A DNA stretch of 64,000 nucleotides, taken from contig NC_016024.1 of assembly GCF_000226295.1 (NCBI RefSeq), positions 1,781,501 to 1,845,500 on the forward strand, read 5' to 3'. The stretch is from Chloracidobacterium thermophilum B (lineage in GTDB: Bacteria; Acidobacteriota; Blastocatellia; Chloracidobacteriales; Chloracidobacteriaceae). Below are positions 1-8,527 of this stretch, piece by piece (position 1 is the first letter of the stretch; every line of letters begins with the position of its first letter). The notes below the pieces were generated by a model. That model searched no databases. It was given only the letters and a program-made list of their open reading frames with translations, and had not been told where the DNA came from. A program made the translations under genes and the position numbers.

Positions 1-384
1 GTTATGTGGAATCGGTGTCACATCTCGGATAAGATGAATCTCTATGCCATTAGCATGTATTGCTCTTATCGCTGACTCACGGCCAGAACCTGGTCCACTA
101 ACCCTAACTTCACAGGACTGCATCCCTGATTCTTTGGCAAGTAATGCAGCTTTAGCTGCTGCTTGCTGAGCAGCAAAAGGCGTTCCCTTTCTAGACCCTT
201 TAAAACCAAGCGATCCCGAACTACTAGCGGCTATGAGATTGCCATTTAAGTCGGTTATACTGACTATTGTATTATTGAAAGAAGCTTGAATATGAACAAT
301 ACCTTTCGGAATGTTCTTTTTCTCTTTTTTCTTGTAGTTCTTCTTCTTTAGAGAACTCTTAGTAGAAGTTGCTTTCTTTGACAT
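1..384 (-). CDS. rpsK: 30S ribosomal protein S11, 3' end cut off by the window
   Basis: S11 lies on the small-subunit platform, next to the 3' end of 16S rRNA and the E-site mRNA. The 128 codons present start with a lysine-rich tail ([15 protein letters not shown]), then the S11 core with [25 protein letters not shown] and [10 protein letters not shown], and stop inside the conserved end at DVTPIPHN. Only about ten residues (usually GCRPPKRRRV) are missing beyond base 1. It follows rpsM by 30 bp in the alpha-operon order; rpoA and rplQ would be expected just outside the window. Coding DNA is AT-rich. Confidence 0.97.
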   Translation of the reverse strand, partial: MSKKATSTKSSLKKKNYKKKEKKNIPKGIVHIQASFNNTIVSITDLNGNLIAASSSGSLGFKGSRKGTPFAAQQAAAKAALLAKESGMQSCEVRVSGPGSGRESAIRAIHANGIEIHLIRDVTPIPHN

Positions 385-414
385 ACTTCACTCTCTCTAG
401 GTTTTGTACAGCTA

Positions 415-798
415 CTATTTCTTACCAGGTGCTTTCTTCTTCGCTATTGTAGCTCTACGAGGTCCCTTACGGGTTCGTGCATTTGTGTGTGTCCTTTGCC
501 CGCGAACTGGAAGCCCTTTCCTGTGACGCAATCCTCTGTAGGACTGAATCTCTACAAGACGCTTAATATCAAGCTGAATCTGCTTTCTTAGGTCCCCCTC
601 TACAACGACAGAGCTGTCTATAACAGCTCTAATACGACCCAACTCATCTTCAGATAGGTTGCGCATCTTGATGCTAGGATCAACATTCGCTTTTTCTAGT
701 ATCTTTGCAGACAATGACCTACCTATGCCGTATATATAGGTTAGAGCTATCAGGACACTCTTATTTTCTGGCAGATCGACACCAGCGATACGAGCCAT
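415..798 (-). CDS. rpsM: 30S ribosomal protein S13
   Basis: S13 sits in the head of the small subunit and contacts the P-site tRNA and the subunit bridges. The 127 residues are the full family length: start [10 protein letters not shown], the helix-two-turn-helix region around TYIYGIG, and the conserved C-terminal arm [20 protein letters not shown] followed by a lysine-rich tail ending KKKAPGKK. It lies between rpmJ and rpsK, as in most bacteria. The arm and tail match acidobacterial and proteobacterial forms in style, an impression rather than a phylogeny. Confidence 0.98.
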   Translation of the reverse strand: MARIAGVDLPENKSVLIALTYIYGIGRSLSAKILEKANVDPSIKMRNLSEDELGRIRAVIDSSVVVEGDLRKQIQLDIKRLVEIQSYRGLRHRKGLPVRGQRTHTNARTRKGPRRATIAKKKAPGKK

Positions 799-820
799 GC
801 AACTATCTCCATTCCGTTAA

Positions 821-934
821 TCAACCTTGCTTCTGCTTATGCTTGGGGTTAGTACAAATTACCCGGACGGTTCCAAACCTAATAATTACCTTACAAGACT
901 TACAGATTTTTTTCACAGATGCTCTTACCTTCAT
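821..934 (-). CDS. rpmJ: 50S ribosomal protein L36
   Basis: A 37-codon gene read from the minus strand between infA and rpsM, translating as [20 protein letters not shown] and so on to KHKQKQG. It has the zinc-ribbon ligands of the C+ form of L36: Cys11, Cys14, Cys27 and His32. L36 binds 23S rRNA domains II, V and VI late in 50S assembly. The gene is 22 bp downstream of infA and 22 bp upstream of rpsM. It is intact and of usual length. Keeping the zinc form suggests it is the primary, not a zinc-starvation, copy. Confidence 0.96.
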   Translation of the reverse strand: MKVRASVKKICKSCKVIIRFGTVRVICTNPKHKQKQG

Positions 935-956
935 TGGCTTCTAACTCTCCTTTTTC

Positions 957-1175
957 TCACTTGTACCTATAAACAATCCTACCTCTTGTCAAGTCATACG
1001 GTGAAAGTTCAACTAGAACTTTATCACCAGGGAGTATTTTTATAAAATTTTTTCTCATCTTACCAGAAATACGAGCCAGCACAATATGCTTGTTTTCTAG
1101 CTCAACCTTAAAGGTCGCGTTCGGGAGAGCTTCAATAACGAATGCTGACGCCTCAATTGAGTCTTCTTTAGGCAC
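957..1175 (-). CDS. infA: Translation initiation factor IF-1
   Basis: A 72-residue OB-fold protein that binds the 30S A site with IF-2 and IF-3 during initiation. The sequence [20 protein letters not shown], then the conserved [20 protein letters not shown] and [15 protein letters not shown], is the complete IF-1 family. It lies between map and rpmJ, the common spc/alpha junction order. Codons are strongly A/T-ending, like the neighbouring ribosomal genes. The usual KEDxIExxGxVxEALPNAxF start is recognisable with small changes ([14 protein letters not shown]). Confidence 0.96.
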   Translation of the reverse strand: MPKEDSIEASAFVIEALPNATFKVELENKHIVLARISGKMRKNFIKILPGDKVLVELSPYDLTRGRIVYRYK

Positions 1176-1222
1176 AACCCTACCTCACTTGAAATACTTG
1201 GCATCCAATGAGTTTTTAGGTC

Positions 1223-1975
1223 TTACGAAAGGGCTGTAAGAATCAATGGCCCATTAGAGGTAATCGCAACGGTGTGCTCAAAGTGGGCTGAAGGCTTACC
1301 GTCTTTTGTTACAACTGTCCAGCCATCGCTTTCAATTCTCACTCCCGGAGAACCCATGTTAACCATAGGTTCTATAGCTAGGACCCATCCACATCTGAGC
1401 CGAGGACCCGTATTTGGTCTGTGCCCACAATTGGGTACTTGTGGGTCTTCATGCATCCTGCGACCAACACCATGACCGCAAAACTCTCTCACTAGGCTAT
1501 AGCCGTATGACTCAGTGTATGAGTATATTGCATAGGTAATGTCGTATAAACGGTTCCCTTCAATCATTTGCGATATCCCACGATAGAGAGAATTTTCCGT
1601 AACACTTATTAGTTTTTGCATCTCTTTTGCAACATTCCCAACAGGAACAGTAACCGCAGCATCTGCTACATATCCGTCAAAAACAACTCCAGCATCTATA
1701 CTCACAATATCACCTTCTCTTATTAGCGTTTCCTTGGGGATCCCATGAACAACTTGTTCGTTAACGGAAACACAAATGCTTGATGGATATCCTCTATATC
1801 CTTTGAATGGAGAGTAGAGTTTTTTCTTAGATAACCAGCTTTCAGCAATTTCATTCAATCTACGGGTCGTTATGCTGGGAATGGTGTTCTGCTTGAGCAA
1901 GAGTAGGAGCTCAGCTAAGTATCTTCCGGCTGTATGCATCTTTTTTATTTCATGAGATGTCTTAGTTACAATCAT
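1223..1975 (-). CDS. map: Type I methionine aminopeptidase
   Basis: Removes the N-terminal methionine from nascent proteins after deformylation. The 250 residues are a full-length bacterial type I enzyme with the pita-bread-fold landmarks: SVNEQVVHGIP, the metal-binding IDAGVVFDGYVADAAVT, CGHGVGRRMHEDPQVPN, AIEPMVNMG and HFEHTVAIT. The start overlaps the end of adk by 14 bp, so translation is probably coupled. Peptide deformylase (24.2 kb) and methionyl-tRNA formyltransferase (42.2 kb), which act before it, are also in this window. The insert NCGHRPNTGPRLRCG before AIEPM carries two cysteines, which is not usual. Confidence 0.95.
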   Translation of the reverse strand: MIVTKTSHEIKKMHTAGRYLAELLLLLKQNTIPSITTRRLNEIAESWLSKKKLYSPFKGYRGYPSSICVSVNEQVVHGIPKETLIREGDIVSIDAGVVFDGYVADAAVTVPVGNVAKEMQKLISVTENSLYRGISQMIEGNRLYDITYAIYSYTESYGYSLVREFCGHGVGRRMHEDPQVPNCGHRPNTGPRLRCGWVLAIEPMVNMGSPGVRIESDGWTVVTKDGKPSAHFEHTVAITSNGPLILTALS

Positions 1976-2645
1976 TAACTAATGCTCTTGCTATTTGGCG
2001 GAGTATATCTTCATGAACCTCATCTGAAGTTTTCTCTCCATTTACCGAAACCAACAGATTTCTTTGTCTATAATAGTCTAAAACTGGAATTGTTTGAGTG
2101 TTGTATTCTTTCAAACGCTCCTTAATGACCAGTTCATTGTCATCAGATCTGTAGGTGAACTCCGAACTTCCGCATTTGTCACAAATTCCATCTTTCTGAG
2201 GCTTCGCAAAGTATTTATTATATATCATACCACAGTTTTTACATAAATATCTTCCTTTTACTCTCTTTATGAGAGTGTCATCGGGAACTATAACTTCAAT
2301 AACCAAGAGTTTATAATTCCTATCTAGTAGAAGTTCTCCCAAGAAAGTAGCCTGTTGGATATTTCGAGGATAACCATCTAGTATAAAACCGTCTTTACAA
2401 TCAAGGTCCGAAAGCCTAGAAACAATCAAATCAGCTAGTATATTATCTGAAACCAAGCCGCCAGTCGCTATAACACTGCGTATGTATTCTGATTTAGGTC
2501 CGTCTCCTAGAGAGACTTGGCGAAGTATATCACCTGTCGATATCTTGGGTATATTCATCGAAGCACTTAGCCTACTGGACTGTGTGCCTTTGCCTGACCC
2601 AGGCGGACCCATTATGATTACAGCAAGTGGCAGCTTATGCTCCAT
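1962..2645 (-). CDS. adk: Adenylate kinase, zinc-LID form
   Basis: Interconverts ATP + AMP with 2 ADP. Of 227 residues, the P-loop is GPPGSGKGTQ near the N-terminus, the AMP-binding part includes STGDILR, and the core has GFILDGYPRN. The LID carries two CxxC pairs (CKNC and CDKC), typical of a zinc-stabilised long-form enzyme. A longer reading frame begins further upstream, but ATG at 2645 fits the family start (MEHKLPLAVIIMGPPGSGKG). That start overlaps the secY stop by 11 bp, and the map start overlaps the adk stop, so secY-adk-map look translationally coupled. Confidence 0.95.
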   Translation of the reverse strand: MEHKLPLAVIIMGPPGSGKGTQSSRLSASMNIPKISTGDILRQVSLGDGPKSEYIRSVIATGGLVSDNILADLIVSRLSDLDCKDGFILDGYPRNIQQATFLGELLLDRNYKLLVIEVIVPDDTLIKRVKGRYLCKNCGMIYNKYFAKPQKDGICDKCGSSEFTYRSDDNELVIKERLKEYNTQTIPVLDYYRQRNLLVSVNGEKTSDEVHEDILRQIARALVNDCN

Positions 2646-4056
2646 CGGAAACCTCCTGTCGAATGCGGCGCCCTCTGACTTTGACTCCTCCACCGGCCGG
2701 GTCATACTTCTTGGTCAGGAGGCGGGCTTCAACTTGCTGCGCTGTATCCATGGAAACAGTTACAGCTATCAGTAGCGATGTGCCGCCAAAATAAAATGTG
2801 TAACCAAAGCCCTTTACCATCCAAGACAGCGCAGGGTTGGAGGAAAGACTGGAGTATAGCCATTCACCAATGATTGGAATTTCTCCAACGTCCAAGCCAT
2901 TTGCAACAAACTGGGGGACAAAACAGATTATCGAAAGATATAAGGCACCAACCACAGTAATCCTTGTAACAACAAAGTCTAAATACTCAGCAGTTGACTT
3001 ACCAGGCCGTAACCCAGGGATATAACTACCGTACTTCCTGAGATTGTTGGAAACTTCATGTACATCAAAGATCACAGAAACGTAGAAAAAGGAAAAGAAT
3101 ATTATCCCCGCTGTAAATATCAGTTCGTACAATGGATGACTTGGACGAAGGAAGCGTGTGAGTGATTCAGCAAGTGAGTCGTTTGCGCTTGCAAACTGAG
3201 CTATCGTTATGGGAAAAGCAAGGAGCGAAGATGCAAATATGACAGGTATTACCCCTGACATGTTTATTTTCAGAGGCAGATAGGACTTGGAGTCTGGAAA
3301 CTCACTGCGTCTTCTTGCATGCTCAATAACCACTGGACGGTATGCCTTTTCAACGAATACTATTGCAGCAGTTAGAGCGAGTAACAGAACAAGAAGTAAA
3401 ACTGTCTCAAGCGCAGAAAGAGGGTCATTCCCTATGTTGCTAGATAACTGAACAAGTATTGAAGGGAATCTAACGATAATACCAGCGAATATGAGTAAGC
3501 TGATCCCATTGCCGACTCCTCTTTCTGTAATTTGCTCGCCAACCCACATAACTAGCGCTGTGCCAGTGGTCAGAGTGATTACAGATAGGGGTACAAACAA
3601 GCTTGGGGTAAGATTGACGAGTCCAGGCTGAGACTGCATCCAAAAGGTAATTGCTGTTGACTGGAAAATAGATAGACATATGGTTAGATACCTAGTATAC
3701 TGATTTATTTTTCGGCGTCCTACTTCACCCTCCTCTTGAAGACGTTTCAGTGAAGGAATAACAACCGTAAGTAGTTGTATAACAATCGACGAAGTAATGT
3801 ACGGAGTAATGCCTAATGCAAATACTGATATTACCTTCAGGTTACCTCCTGAAAAGAGGTCTAAGACACCAATCAACGAACCTTGAAGGCTCTGCCACAA
3901 CTGTCTCAGTTTATCTTGGTCTATACCAGGAACACGGATGTGACTACCAAGTCGGTAGAGAAGAATCATTGAGAGTGTAAATAGCAGTCTACCTTTCACA
4001 TCTTTTGACTGCAAGATGCTAATTATTTTTTGCTTTATGCTTTCTATTATCGACAT
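2635..4056 (-). CDS. secY: Preprotein translocase channel subunit SecY
   Basis: The main channel of the Sec translocon, with about ten membrane helices in 473 residues. Recognised by the start region LFTLSMILLYRLGSHIRVPG, the plug/TM2 region ALGITPYITSSIVIQLL, the FYVSVIFDVHEVSNNLRKYG loop and the C-terminal tail with RLLTKKYDP. It follows rplO by 4 bp. The last 20 or so codons plus the start of adk (about 2640-2720) are clearly GC-richer than the DNA on either side: bases 2641-2700 have 38 G/C of 60 by hand count. The large exported enzymes at 36-53 kb would probably pass through this channel. Confidence 0.97.
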   Translation of the reverse strand: MSIIESIKQKIISILQSKDVKGRLLFTLSMILLYRLGSHIRVPGIDQDKLRQLWQSLQGSLIGVLDLFSGGNLKVISVFALGITPYITSSIVIQLLTVVIPSLKRLQEEGEVGRRKINQYTRYLTICLSIFQSTAITFWMQSQPGLVNLTPSLFVPLSVITLTTGTALVMWVGEQITERGVGNGISLLIFAGIIVRFPSILVQLSSNIGNDPLSALETVLLLVLLLALTAAIVFVEKAYRPVVIEHARRRSEFPDSKSYLPLKINMSGVIPVIFASSLLAFPITIAQFASANDSLAESLTRFLRPSHPLYELIFTAGIIFFSFFYVSVIFDVHEVSNNLRKYGSYIPGLRPGKSTAEYLDFVVTRITVVGALYLSIICFVPQFVANGLDVGEIPIIGEWLYSSLSSNPALSWMVKGFGYTFYFGGTSLLIAVTVSMDTAQQVEARLLTKKYDPAGGGVKVRGRRIRQEVSDGA

Positions 4057-4060
4057 CTTA

Positions 4061-4492
4061 TCAACCTATTGCCGCTCTAAGTCTAGCTGAGGTACGCAAA
4101 TTCCCGGCTATTGTAATTTTCTTGTCTTTAGGAGCTACTCCTACTATCTTGAGGTGTTGCAACTTATGCAAAGCTCCTTTGATCAGTCCCTTATTCATTA
4201 GAGATTGAGTTGATATTTGCTCTTCTGCTGTATAATGCTGGGCAAGTTTACGAATATCTAACGTGTAGGTCTTGCGCTTCCTAGCAGTGACACAAGAAAA
4301 GCCTCTCTTTGGTAGGCGGCGATGTAAAGGCATCTGCCCTCCCTCAAAACCACGTTTTAGCTTGAAACCGGAACGAGACTTCTGTCCTTTTACTCCTCTC
4401 CCAGAAGTCTTTCCAATCCCCGAACCGGAACCACGCCCAACCCTTTTCTTTACTTTCCTGTCAGGACAGGTAAGGCTCTTCAGAGATAGCAT
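4061..4492 (-). CDS. rplO: 50S ribosomal protein L15
   Basis: L15 is a core 50S assembly protein. The 143 residues contain the glycine- and arginine-rich extension ([20 protein letters not shown], then [17 protein letters not shown]) and the globular C-terminal part. A purine-rich AAGGGA ribosome-binding site precedes the ATG. Upstream is rpsE, only 15 bp away. The L30 gene (rpmD), which lies between rpsE and rplO in many bacteria, is absent. It is 4 bp upstream of secY. Confidence 0.97.
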   Translation of the reverse strand: MLSLKSLTCPDRKVKKRVGRGSGSGIGKTSGRGVKGQKSRSGFKLKRGFEGGQMPLHRRLPKRGFSCVTARKRKTYTLDIRKLAQHYTAEEQISTQSLMNKGLIKGALHKLQHLKIVGVAPKDKKITIAGNLRTSARLRAAIG

Positions 4493-4507
4493 TTCTGTTT
4501 CCCTTCT

Positions 4508-5011
4508 CTATAAATCTGCCGGATTTTTCCCCCTAATTAGGGCTATATGCTCCTTAGAGCGAACAGTGGAAAGGCCGGCAAAAGTAGCTCGAACAATATT
4601 AGCTGGGTTGTTAGTACCCAGCACTTTAGTGACGGCATCGCGAACGCCAAGTACCTGCAGGACAGCCCTCACAGTTGCACCCGCAATTACGCCCTTGCCT
4701 TCCTTAGCTGGCTTGATAAGTACCTTGCCAGCACCAAACTTGCCAATAATACTATGGGGCAATGTACCGCCATTCAAGTCTACTCTGATTAGATTTTTTT
4801 TTGCTGCTTCTATCCCTTTCCTAATGGCTATGGGAACCTCTGATGCTTTCCCCTTGCCAAAACCTACGATTCCATTTCCGTCACCAACAACAACGAGGGC
4901 ACTAAAGCTCATGTTTTTTCCGCCCTTCACTACCTTTGTAACCCGTTTAATCGATATAACTGAGTCTTTGAGATCAGATTCACCTGCTTCGAATAGTACT
5001 TTATTCTTCAT
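4508..5011 (-). CDS. rpsE: 30S ribosomal protein S5
   Basis: S5 acts in mRNA entry and decoding fidelity. The 167-residue product has the double-stranded RNA-binding part ([39 protein letters not shown]) and the C-terminal domain ([21 protein letters not shown]). It is full length without frameshift. It lies 9 bp downstream of rplR and 15 bp upstream of rplO. The codons are A/T-rich compared with genes right of 12.8 kb. Confidence 0.97.
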   Translation of the reverse strand: MKNKVLFEAGESDLKDSVISIKRVTKVVKGGKNMSFSALVVVGDGNGIVGFGKGKASEVPIAIRKGIEAAKKNLIRVDLNGGTLPHSIIGKFGAGKVLIKPAKEGKGVIAGATVRAVLQVLGVRDAVTKVLGTNNPANIVRATFAGLSTVRSKEHIALIRGKNPADL

Positions 5012-5020
5012 AAGATTATC

Positions 5021-5356
5021 CTAAAAATCTAGACCTCCCCTACGAGCTGACTCTGCTAGCTGCTTGACTCTACCGTGGTACTTGTAACCATTCCTGTCAA
5101 AGAATACCTTGGTAATACCTCTTCTCTTTGCTTCTTCAGCAATTTCTTTACCAACCTTACTTGCTAAATACACTTTACGTGTTAGCTTTGTTTCATCGCT
5201 AGTATATTCTTGTAATTTTAGTGAGCTGGCAGAACATACAGTAATTCCTCTTACATCATCTATGATTTGTGCATAGATGTGCTTTGCACTTCGATATACA
5301 CAGAGGCGAAGGCGAGTATCAACTGACCCTTTTATTTTTCTTCTTCGGTGGCCCAT
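5021..5356 (-). CDS. rplR: 50S ribosomal protein L18
   Basis: L18 binds 5S rRNA in the central protuberance together with L5. The 111 residues are near the usual length. Landmarks are RLCVYRSAKHIYAQIIDD, KVGKEIAEEAKRRGITKVFFDRNGY-like text and the end YHGRVKQLAESARRGGLDF. It follows rplF by 48 bp. Bases 5161-5220 inside it have only 17 G/C of 60 by hand count, among the AT-richest stretches in the window. Confidence 0.97.
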   Translation of the reverse strand: MGHRRRKIKGSVDTRLRLCVYRSAKHIYAQIIDDVRGITVCSASSLKLQEYTSDETKLTRKVYLASKVGKEIAEEAKRRGITKVFFDRNGYKYHGRVKQLAESARRGGLDF

Positions 5357-5404
5357 AATTATCTCAGCTTGCTCTATATTAGTAGTTAAGCTTTAGAGTT
5401 CGTC

Positions 5405-5971
5405 CTACTTCTTTCCTCCTTTGCCACCAGATTTTCCTGGTTTCAGGAGGATTGGCTTACTAGCATAACGAATGCCTTTGCCTTTGTAGGCATCAGGAAC
5501 TCTCAGTTTTACTAGATTCGCTGCAACTTGTCCAACAAGCTCCTTATCAGAACCCTTAATCGTCAGTGTGGCTTGGTACTGCTGTATTGGTTTTTGTAAC
5601 TTTTCAATAATGCAATCTATACCATCTGGAAGGTGGTATTCTACTGGATGGGAGTAGCCTAGACTAAAGACAAGTTTATTGTCTTTCTTATCTACTTTGT
5701 AGCCAACACCAACTAAGTCCAAGTCAACTGAGAACTTGGATTGAAGTCCAGTAATAGCGTTGTTAATTAGAGTCCTCAACAATCCTTGATATTGATGACT
5801 TGAGTTATTGAGTGACACAACCCGAAGATGTCCATCCAGAATATCTACCCTTAGACCTTCATTGATTTTCAACTTAAATGAAACTTCACCCTTCGCTATA
5901 GAAAGAGTACCATTTTCTATTTTTACAGAGAGCCCAGAGATTTGAATTGGACGACTACCTATTCTTGACAT
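5405..5971 (-). CDS. rplF: 50S ribosomal protein L6
   Basis: L6 sits near the factor-binding centre of the 50S subunit. The 188 residues start MSRIGSRPIQISGLSVKI and include the first-domain piece LRTLINNAITGL, the link GVGYKV and the second domain with LRVPDAYKGKGIRYASKPI, ending in a Lys/Gly tail (GKSGGKGGKK). An upstream in-frame extension exists, but ATG at 5971 matches the family start. Order rpsH-rplF-rplR is standard. Confidence 0.96.
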   Translation of the reverse strand: MSRIGSRPIQISGLSVKIENGTLSIAKGEVSFKLKINEGLRVDILDGHLRVVSLNNSSHQYQGLLRTLINNAITGLQSKFSVDLDLVGVGYKVDKKDNKLVFSLGYSHPVEYHLPDGIDCIIEKLQKPIQQYQATLTIKGSDKELVGQVAANLVKLRVPDAYKGKGIRYASKPILLKPGKSGGKGGKK

Positions 5972-5999
5972 TGTTTTCAGTAAAGGCACTGTAGAAAAA

Positions 6000-6392
6000 C
6001 TAGTAAACAAGGCAGAGAACTTCTCCACCGACGTGCTTCAGATAGGCTTCCTTACCAGTCAGTATGCCGCGCGAGGTGCTGAGTATGCAAGTACCAAGAC
6101 CATTAAGAGGACGAGGTATTCTATTTACATTAACATAAACCCTTCTTCCCGGGCGGGAGACTCTGGAAAGATGCCTGATTGCAGGTTCAGAAGACTGAGC
6201 ATACCTGATGTAAATTCGTATTGTACGTTTATGACCCTCACCTGTAATTTTATAGTTATTAATATAACCTTCTTCTTTTAGAATCCTGACAATCTCGGCC
6301 TTAATCTTAGAGTAATTAACATCTACTTTTAGGTGCCCTGCTTGTGTAGCATTCCTAATTCTAGTTAGGAGGTCGCTTATTGGGTCAGTCAT
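6000..6392 (-). CDS. rpsH: 30S ribosomal protein S8
   Basis: S8 binds 16S rRNA helix 21 early in assembly and in some bacteria represses the spc operon. The 130 residues run from MTDPISDLLTRIRNA to the C-terminal GLGTCILSTSRGILTGKEA and GGEVLCLVY. The start at 6392 was chosen over an in-frame ATG 12 bp upstream because it matches the family start. The upstream neighbour is rplE, with no rpsN (S14) between, unlike many bacteria. Confidence 0.97.
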   Translation of the reverse strand: MTDPISDLLTRIRNATQAGHLKVDVNYSKIKAEIVRILKEEGYINNYKITGEGHKRTIRIYIRYAQSSEPAIRHLSRVSRPGRRVYVNVNRIPRPLNGLGTCILSTSRGILTGKEAYLKHVGGEVLCLVY

Positions 6393-6424
6393 ACTCTTCT
6401 CCAAGAAATCTTTATACTAGCAAG

Positions 6425-6961
6425 TCATTTCCTAAATGGCATTCCAAGGCAAGATAAAAGCTCTTGTGCTTCTGCGTCAGTTTGAGCTGAAGTAACAAAG
6501 GTTATATTCATTCCTCTAAGCTTATCAACCTTGGCGATGTCTATCTCAGGAAAAACAATCTGTTCTTTTATACCAAGAGTATAGTTTCCACGACCATCAA
6601 ATGACTTGGTAGATACTCCCCGGAAGTCACGTACACGTGGTAGTGCTATCTTAACTAGGCGTTCAAAGAACTCATACATCCTTTTACCGCGTAAAGTGAC
6701 CATTACTCCAACTGGGTCTTGTTCACGTAGCTTGAAGGAGGCAATTGATGACTTGGCACGGGTTACCACCGGCTTTTGACCTGTAATGAGCGCAAGCTCC
6801 TGTAGACCCGTCTCAAGAACCTTCAGGTTTTTTGAGAGTACATAGTCTTTACCGAGACCCATGTTAATAACTATTTTTTCTAGTCTCGGTACCGACATAA
6901 CATTCTTATATCCAAATGTTTTACACATTTGACTTATCGCTTTTTCTCTTGCCGTCAACAT
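6425..6961 (-). CDS. rplE: 50S ribosomal protein L5
   Basis: L5 binds 5S rRNA and contacts the P-site tRNA. The 178 residues include [53 protein letters not shown] and the C-terminal [18 protein letters not shown] longer reading frame would start at a TTG inside rplX. ATG at 6961, 29 bp after the rplX stop, gives a normal-length protein and is preferred. Full length, with no sign of damage. Confidence 0.95.
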   Translation of the reverse strand: MLTAREKAISQMCKTFGYKNVMSVPRLEKIVINMGLGKDYVLSKNLKVLETGLQELALITGQKPVVTRAKSSIASFKLREQDPVGVMVTLRGKRMYEFFERLVKIALPRVRDFRGVSTKSFDGRGNYTLGIKEQIVFPEIDIAKVDKLRGMNITFVTSAQTDAEAQELLSCLGMPFRK

Positions 6962-6990
6962 ACCACTACTCAAACGATTTCTATAGAAGA

Positions 6991-7224
6991 TTATTGCTTC
7001 TTGACCTTCGAGAAAGAAAGCCAAGTTTCTTCTTCTATAATACCTCCATTGTTTTGGGAAGTTTTCTTGATGTGTTTTTTACTCATTGAGATTCCTTCGA
7101 CAAGCAGTCGCAGATTGCTGCGGTCTATTTTCTTAACCAAGCCTATCTTACGCTTATCTTTACCGGAAATCAAGATTACACTGTCACCAACTCTCAAATT
7201 TTTTGATAGCTTATTACTTTTCAT
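6991..7224 (-). CDS. rplX: 50S ribosomal protein L24, unusually short
   Basis: L24 starts 50S assembly by binding the 5' end of 23S rRNA. The KOW part is clear: [20 protein letters not shown], then [20 protein letters not shown] and the ending LSFSKVKKQ. The protein has 77 residues against about 100 for most bacterial L24. The text stops shortly after the position of the usual SNV motif, so the C-terminal extension is missing. The start overlaps the rplN stop by 4 bp (ATGA). The stop is followed by a normal gap before rplE, so this looks like a real short form rather than a sequencing break. Confidence 0.9.
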   Translation of the reverse strand: MKSNKLSKNLRVGDSVILISGKDKRKIGLVKKIDRSNLRLLVEGISMSKKHIKKTSQNNGGIIEEETWLSFSKVKKQ

Positions 7225-7598
7225 ACTACCTCAGGTGCCAGTGAAATTATCTTCATGAACTTCTTGTCCCTTAGCTCCCTAGCAATCGGCCCCGAAACAC
7301 GAGTCCCCACAGGATCCCATCCCTCGCTACCTTTCTTTACTAAAACAGCCGCGTTCTGATCGAAACGAACATAGCTGCCGTCTTTCCTGCGTACTTCCTT
7401 GCGAGTCCTCACAATAACAGCCTTTACAACTTGCCCCTTCTTGATAGTACCATCAGAAGATACCTCCTTAACATTTGCAGTAATAATGTCCCCAAGAGTG
7501 GCTCTTCTCCCAACCGAGCCACCGAGTGGTAAAATACAAGATATTTTTCTTGCACCTGAGTTGTCAGCAACATCAAGTATAGTACGCATCTGTATCAT
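7221..7598 (-). CDS. rplN: 50S ribosomal protein L14
   Basis: L14 forms inter-subunit bridges and binds the silencing factor RsfS. The 125 residues include [19 protein letters not shown], the [11 protein letters not shown] stretch, [19 protein letters not shown] and the end [15 protein letters not shown]. It overlaps rplX by 4 bp and lies 34 bp after rpsQ. Typical length and order. Confidence 0.97.
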   Translation of the reverse strand: MIQMRTILDVADNSGARKISCILPLGGSVGRRATLGDIITANVKEVSSDGTIKKGQVVKAVIVRTRKEVRRKDGSYVRFDQNAAVLVKKGSEGWDPVGTRVSGPIARELRDKKFMKIISLAPEVV

Positions 7599-7632
7599 GG
7601 AGTATACCTCCTCACTTGAAAAAGAGGAAAAT

Positions 7633-7884
7633 CTAGTGGACTTTACTCATTAACTCCTTGACCACCCATCGCTTCCTTGCAGACAAGGGACGAGATTCAA
7701 CTATTCTTACCTTGTCTCCGACTTTACAGGAAAGTTCATCATGAGCTAGAAATTTTGAGCTACGTCGAACATACTTCTTGTATATTGGATGCATGACTAA
7801 GCGCTCTACTTTTACCGTGACTGTTTTTTTGTTTTTTGCACTGACAACAAAGCCCACTTTCTCAACTTTTTTACTTTTCATCAC
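7633..7884 (-). CDS. rpsQ: 30S ribosomal protein S17
   Basis: S17 is a small OB-fold primary binder of the 5' domain of 16S rRNA. The 83 residues contain the conserved [38 protein letters not shown] and [18 protein letters not shown]. It overlaps the rpmC stop by 4 bp, so the two are probably translated together. Confidence 0.96.
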   Translation of the reverse strand: MMKSKKVEKVGFVVSAKNKKTVTVKVERLVMHPIYKKYVRRSSKFLAHDELSCKVGDKVRIVESRPLSARKRWVVKELMSKVH

Positions 7885-8078
7885 TTCTCTCTTGTCCTCT
7901 TCTCGCCTATTACAGTCTTGATCCTAGCTATGTTTTTTCTAACTATGGGAAGCTTGTTAGCCGCTTCGCGAATACCTAAGTTTTTCTTTATAGAAAGTCT
8001 TGTCAATTCTAACTTCATTTCTTTTTCAAGGGTAATCAGTTCACGTACAGACTTTGAACGAATCTCATTTAGTGTCAT
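7881..8078 (-). CDS. rpmC: 50S ribosomal protein L29
   Basis: A 65-residue two-helix protein near the peptide exit tunnel, where trigger factor and SRP dock. It starts [20 protein letters not shown] and has the second-helix pattern [17 protein letters not shown]. It touches both neighbours: its start shares a base with the rplP stop and its stop overlaps rpsQ by 4 bp. Assignment rests on length, helix pattern and position. Confidence 0.94.
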   Translation of the reverse strand: MTLNEIRSKSVRELITLEKEMKLELTRLSIKKNLGIREAANKLPIVRKNIARIKTVIGEKRTREK

Positions 8079-8515
8079 TACAGTATTGCTCCGTTCTCTG
8101 AGTCTCGTTGAACAAACTTCACTTTTATTGGCAGCTTTTGAGCAGCTAGGTACATAGCATCACGGGCCAACTCTTCACTCACTCCTTCGACCTCGAAAAG
8201 TATTCTCCCGGGTTTGACCACTGCTACCCAACCCTCAGGAGCTCCCTTTCCTTTACCCATTCGGGTTTCTGCTGGCTTCTTGGTAACAGGCTTGTCTGGG
8301 AAAATCCTAATCCATATTTTCCCACCTCTTTTAAGAGAACGCGATATAGCTATTCTAGCAGCTTCTATCTGACGACTGGTTATCCAGGCAGGTTCTAGAG
8401 CCTTTATGCCGAACTGTCCAAAACTAATCCTAGCACCTGATGTTGCTAAACCTGAACGGCGTCCTCTTTGCTGTTTTCTGTACTTTGTCTTTTTAGGAGA
8501 TTTGTATTCAGCCAT
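8078..8515 (-). CDS. rplP: 50S ribosomal protein L16
   Basis: L16 organises the A-site tRNA region of the 50S subunit. The 145 residues include [37 protein letters not shown] and the strongly conserved [20 protein letters not shown]. The N-terminus reads [16 protein letters not shown] rather than the more usual ML(S/Q)PKR(T/V), a small extension. It follows rpsC by 12 bp. Confidence 0.97.
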   Translation of the reverse strand: MAEYKSPKKTKYRKQQRGRRSGLATSGARISFGQFGIKALEPAWITSRQIEAARIAISRSLKRGGKIWIRIFPDKPVTKKPAETRMGKGKGAPEGWVAVVKPGRILFEVEGVSEELARDAMYLAAQKLPIKVKFVQRDSENGAIL

Positions 8516-8527
8516 GTCTTTGTTATC

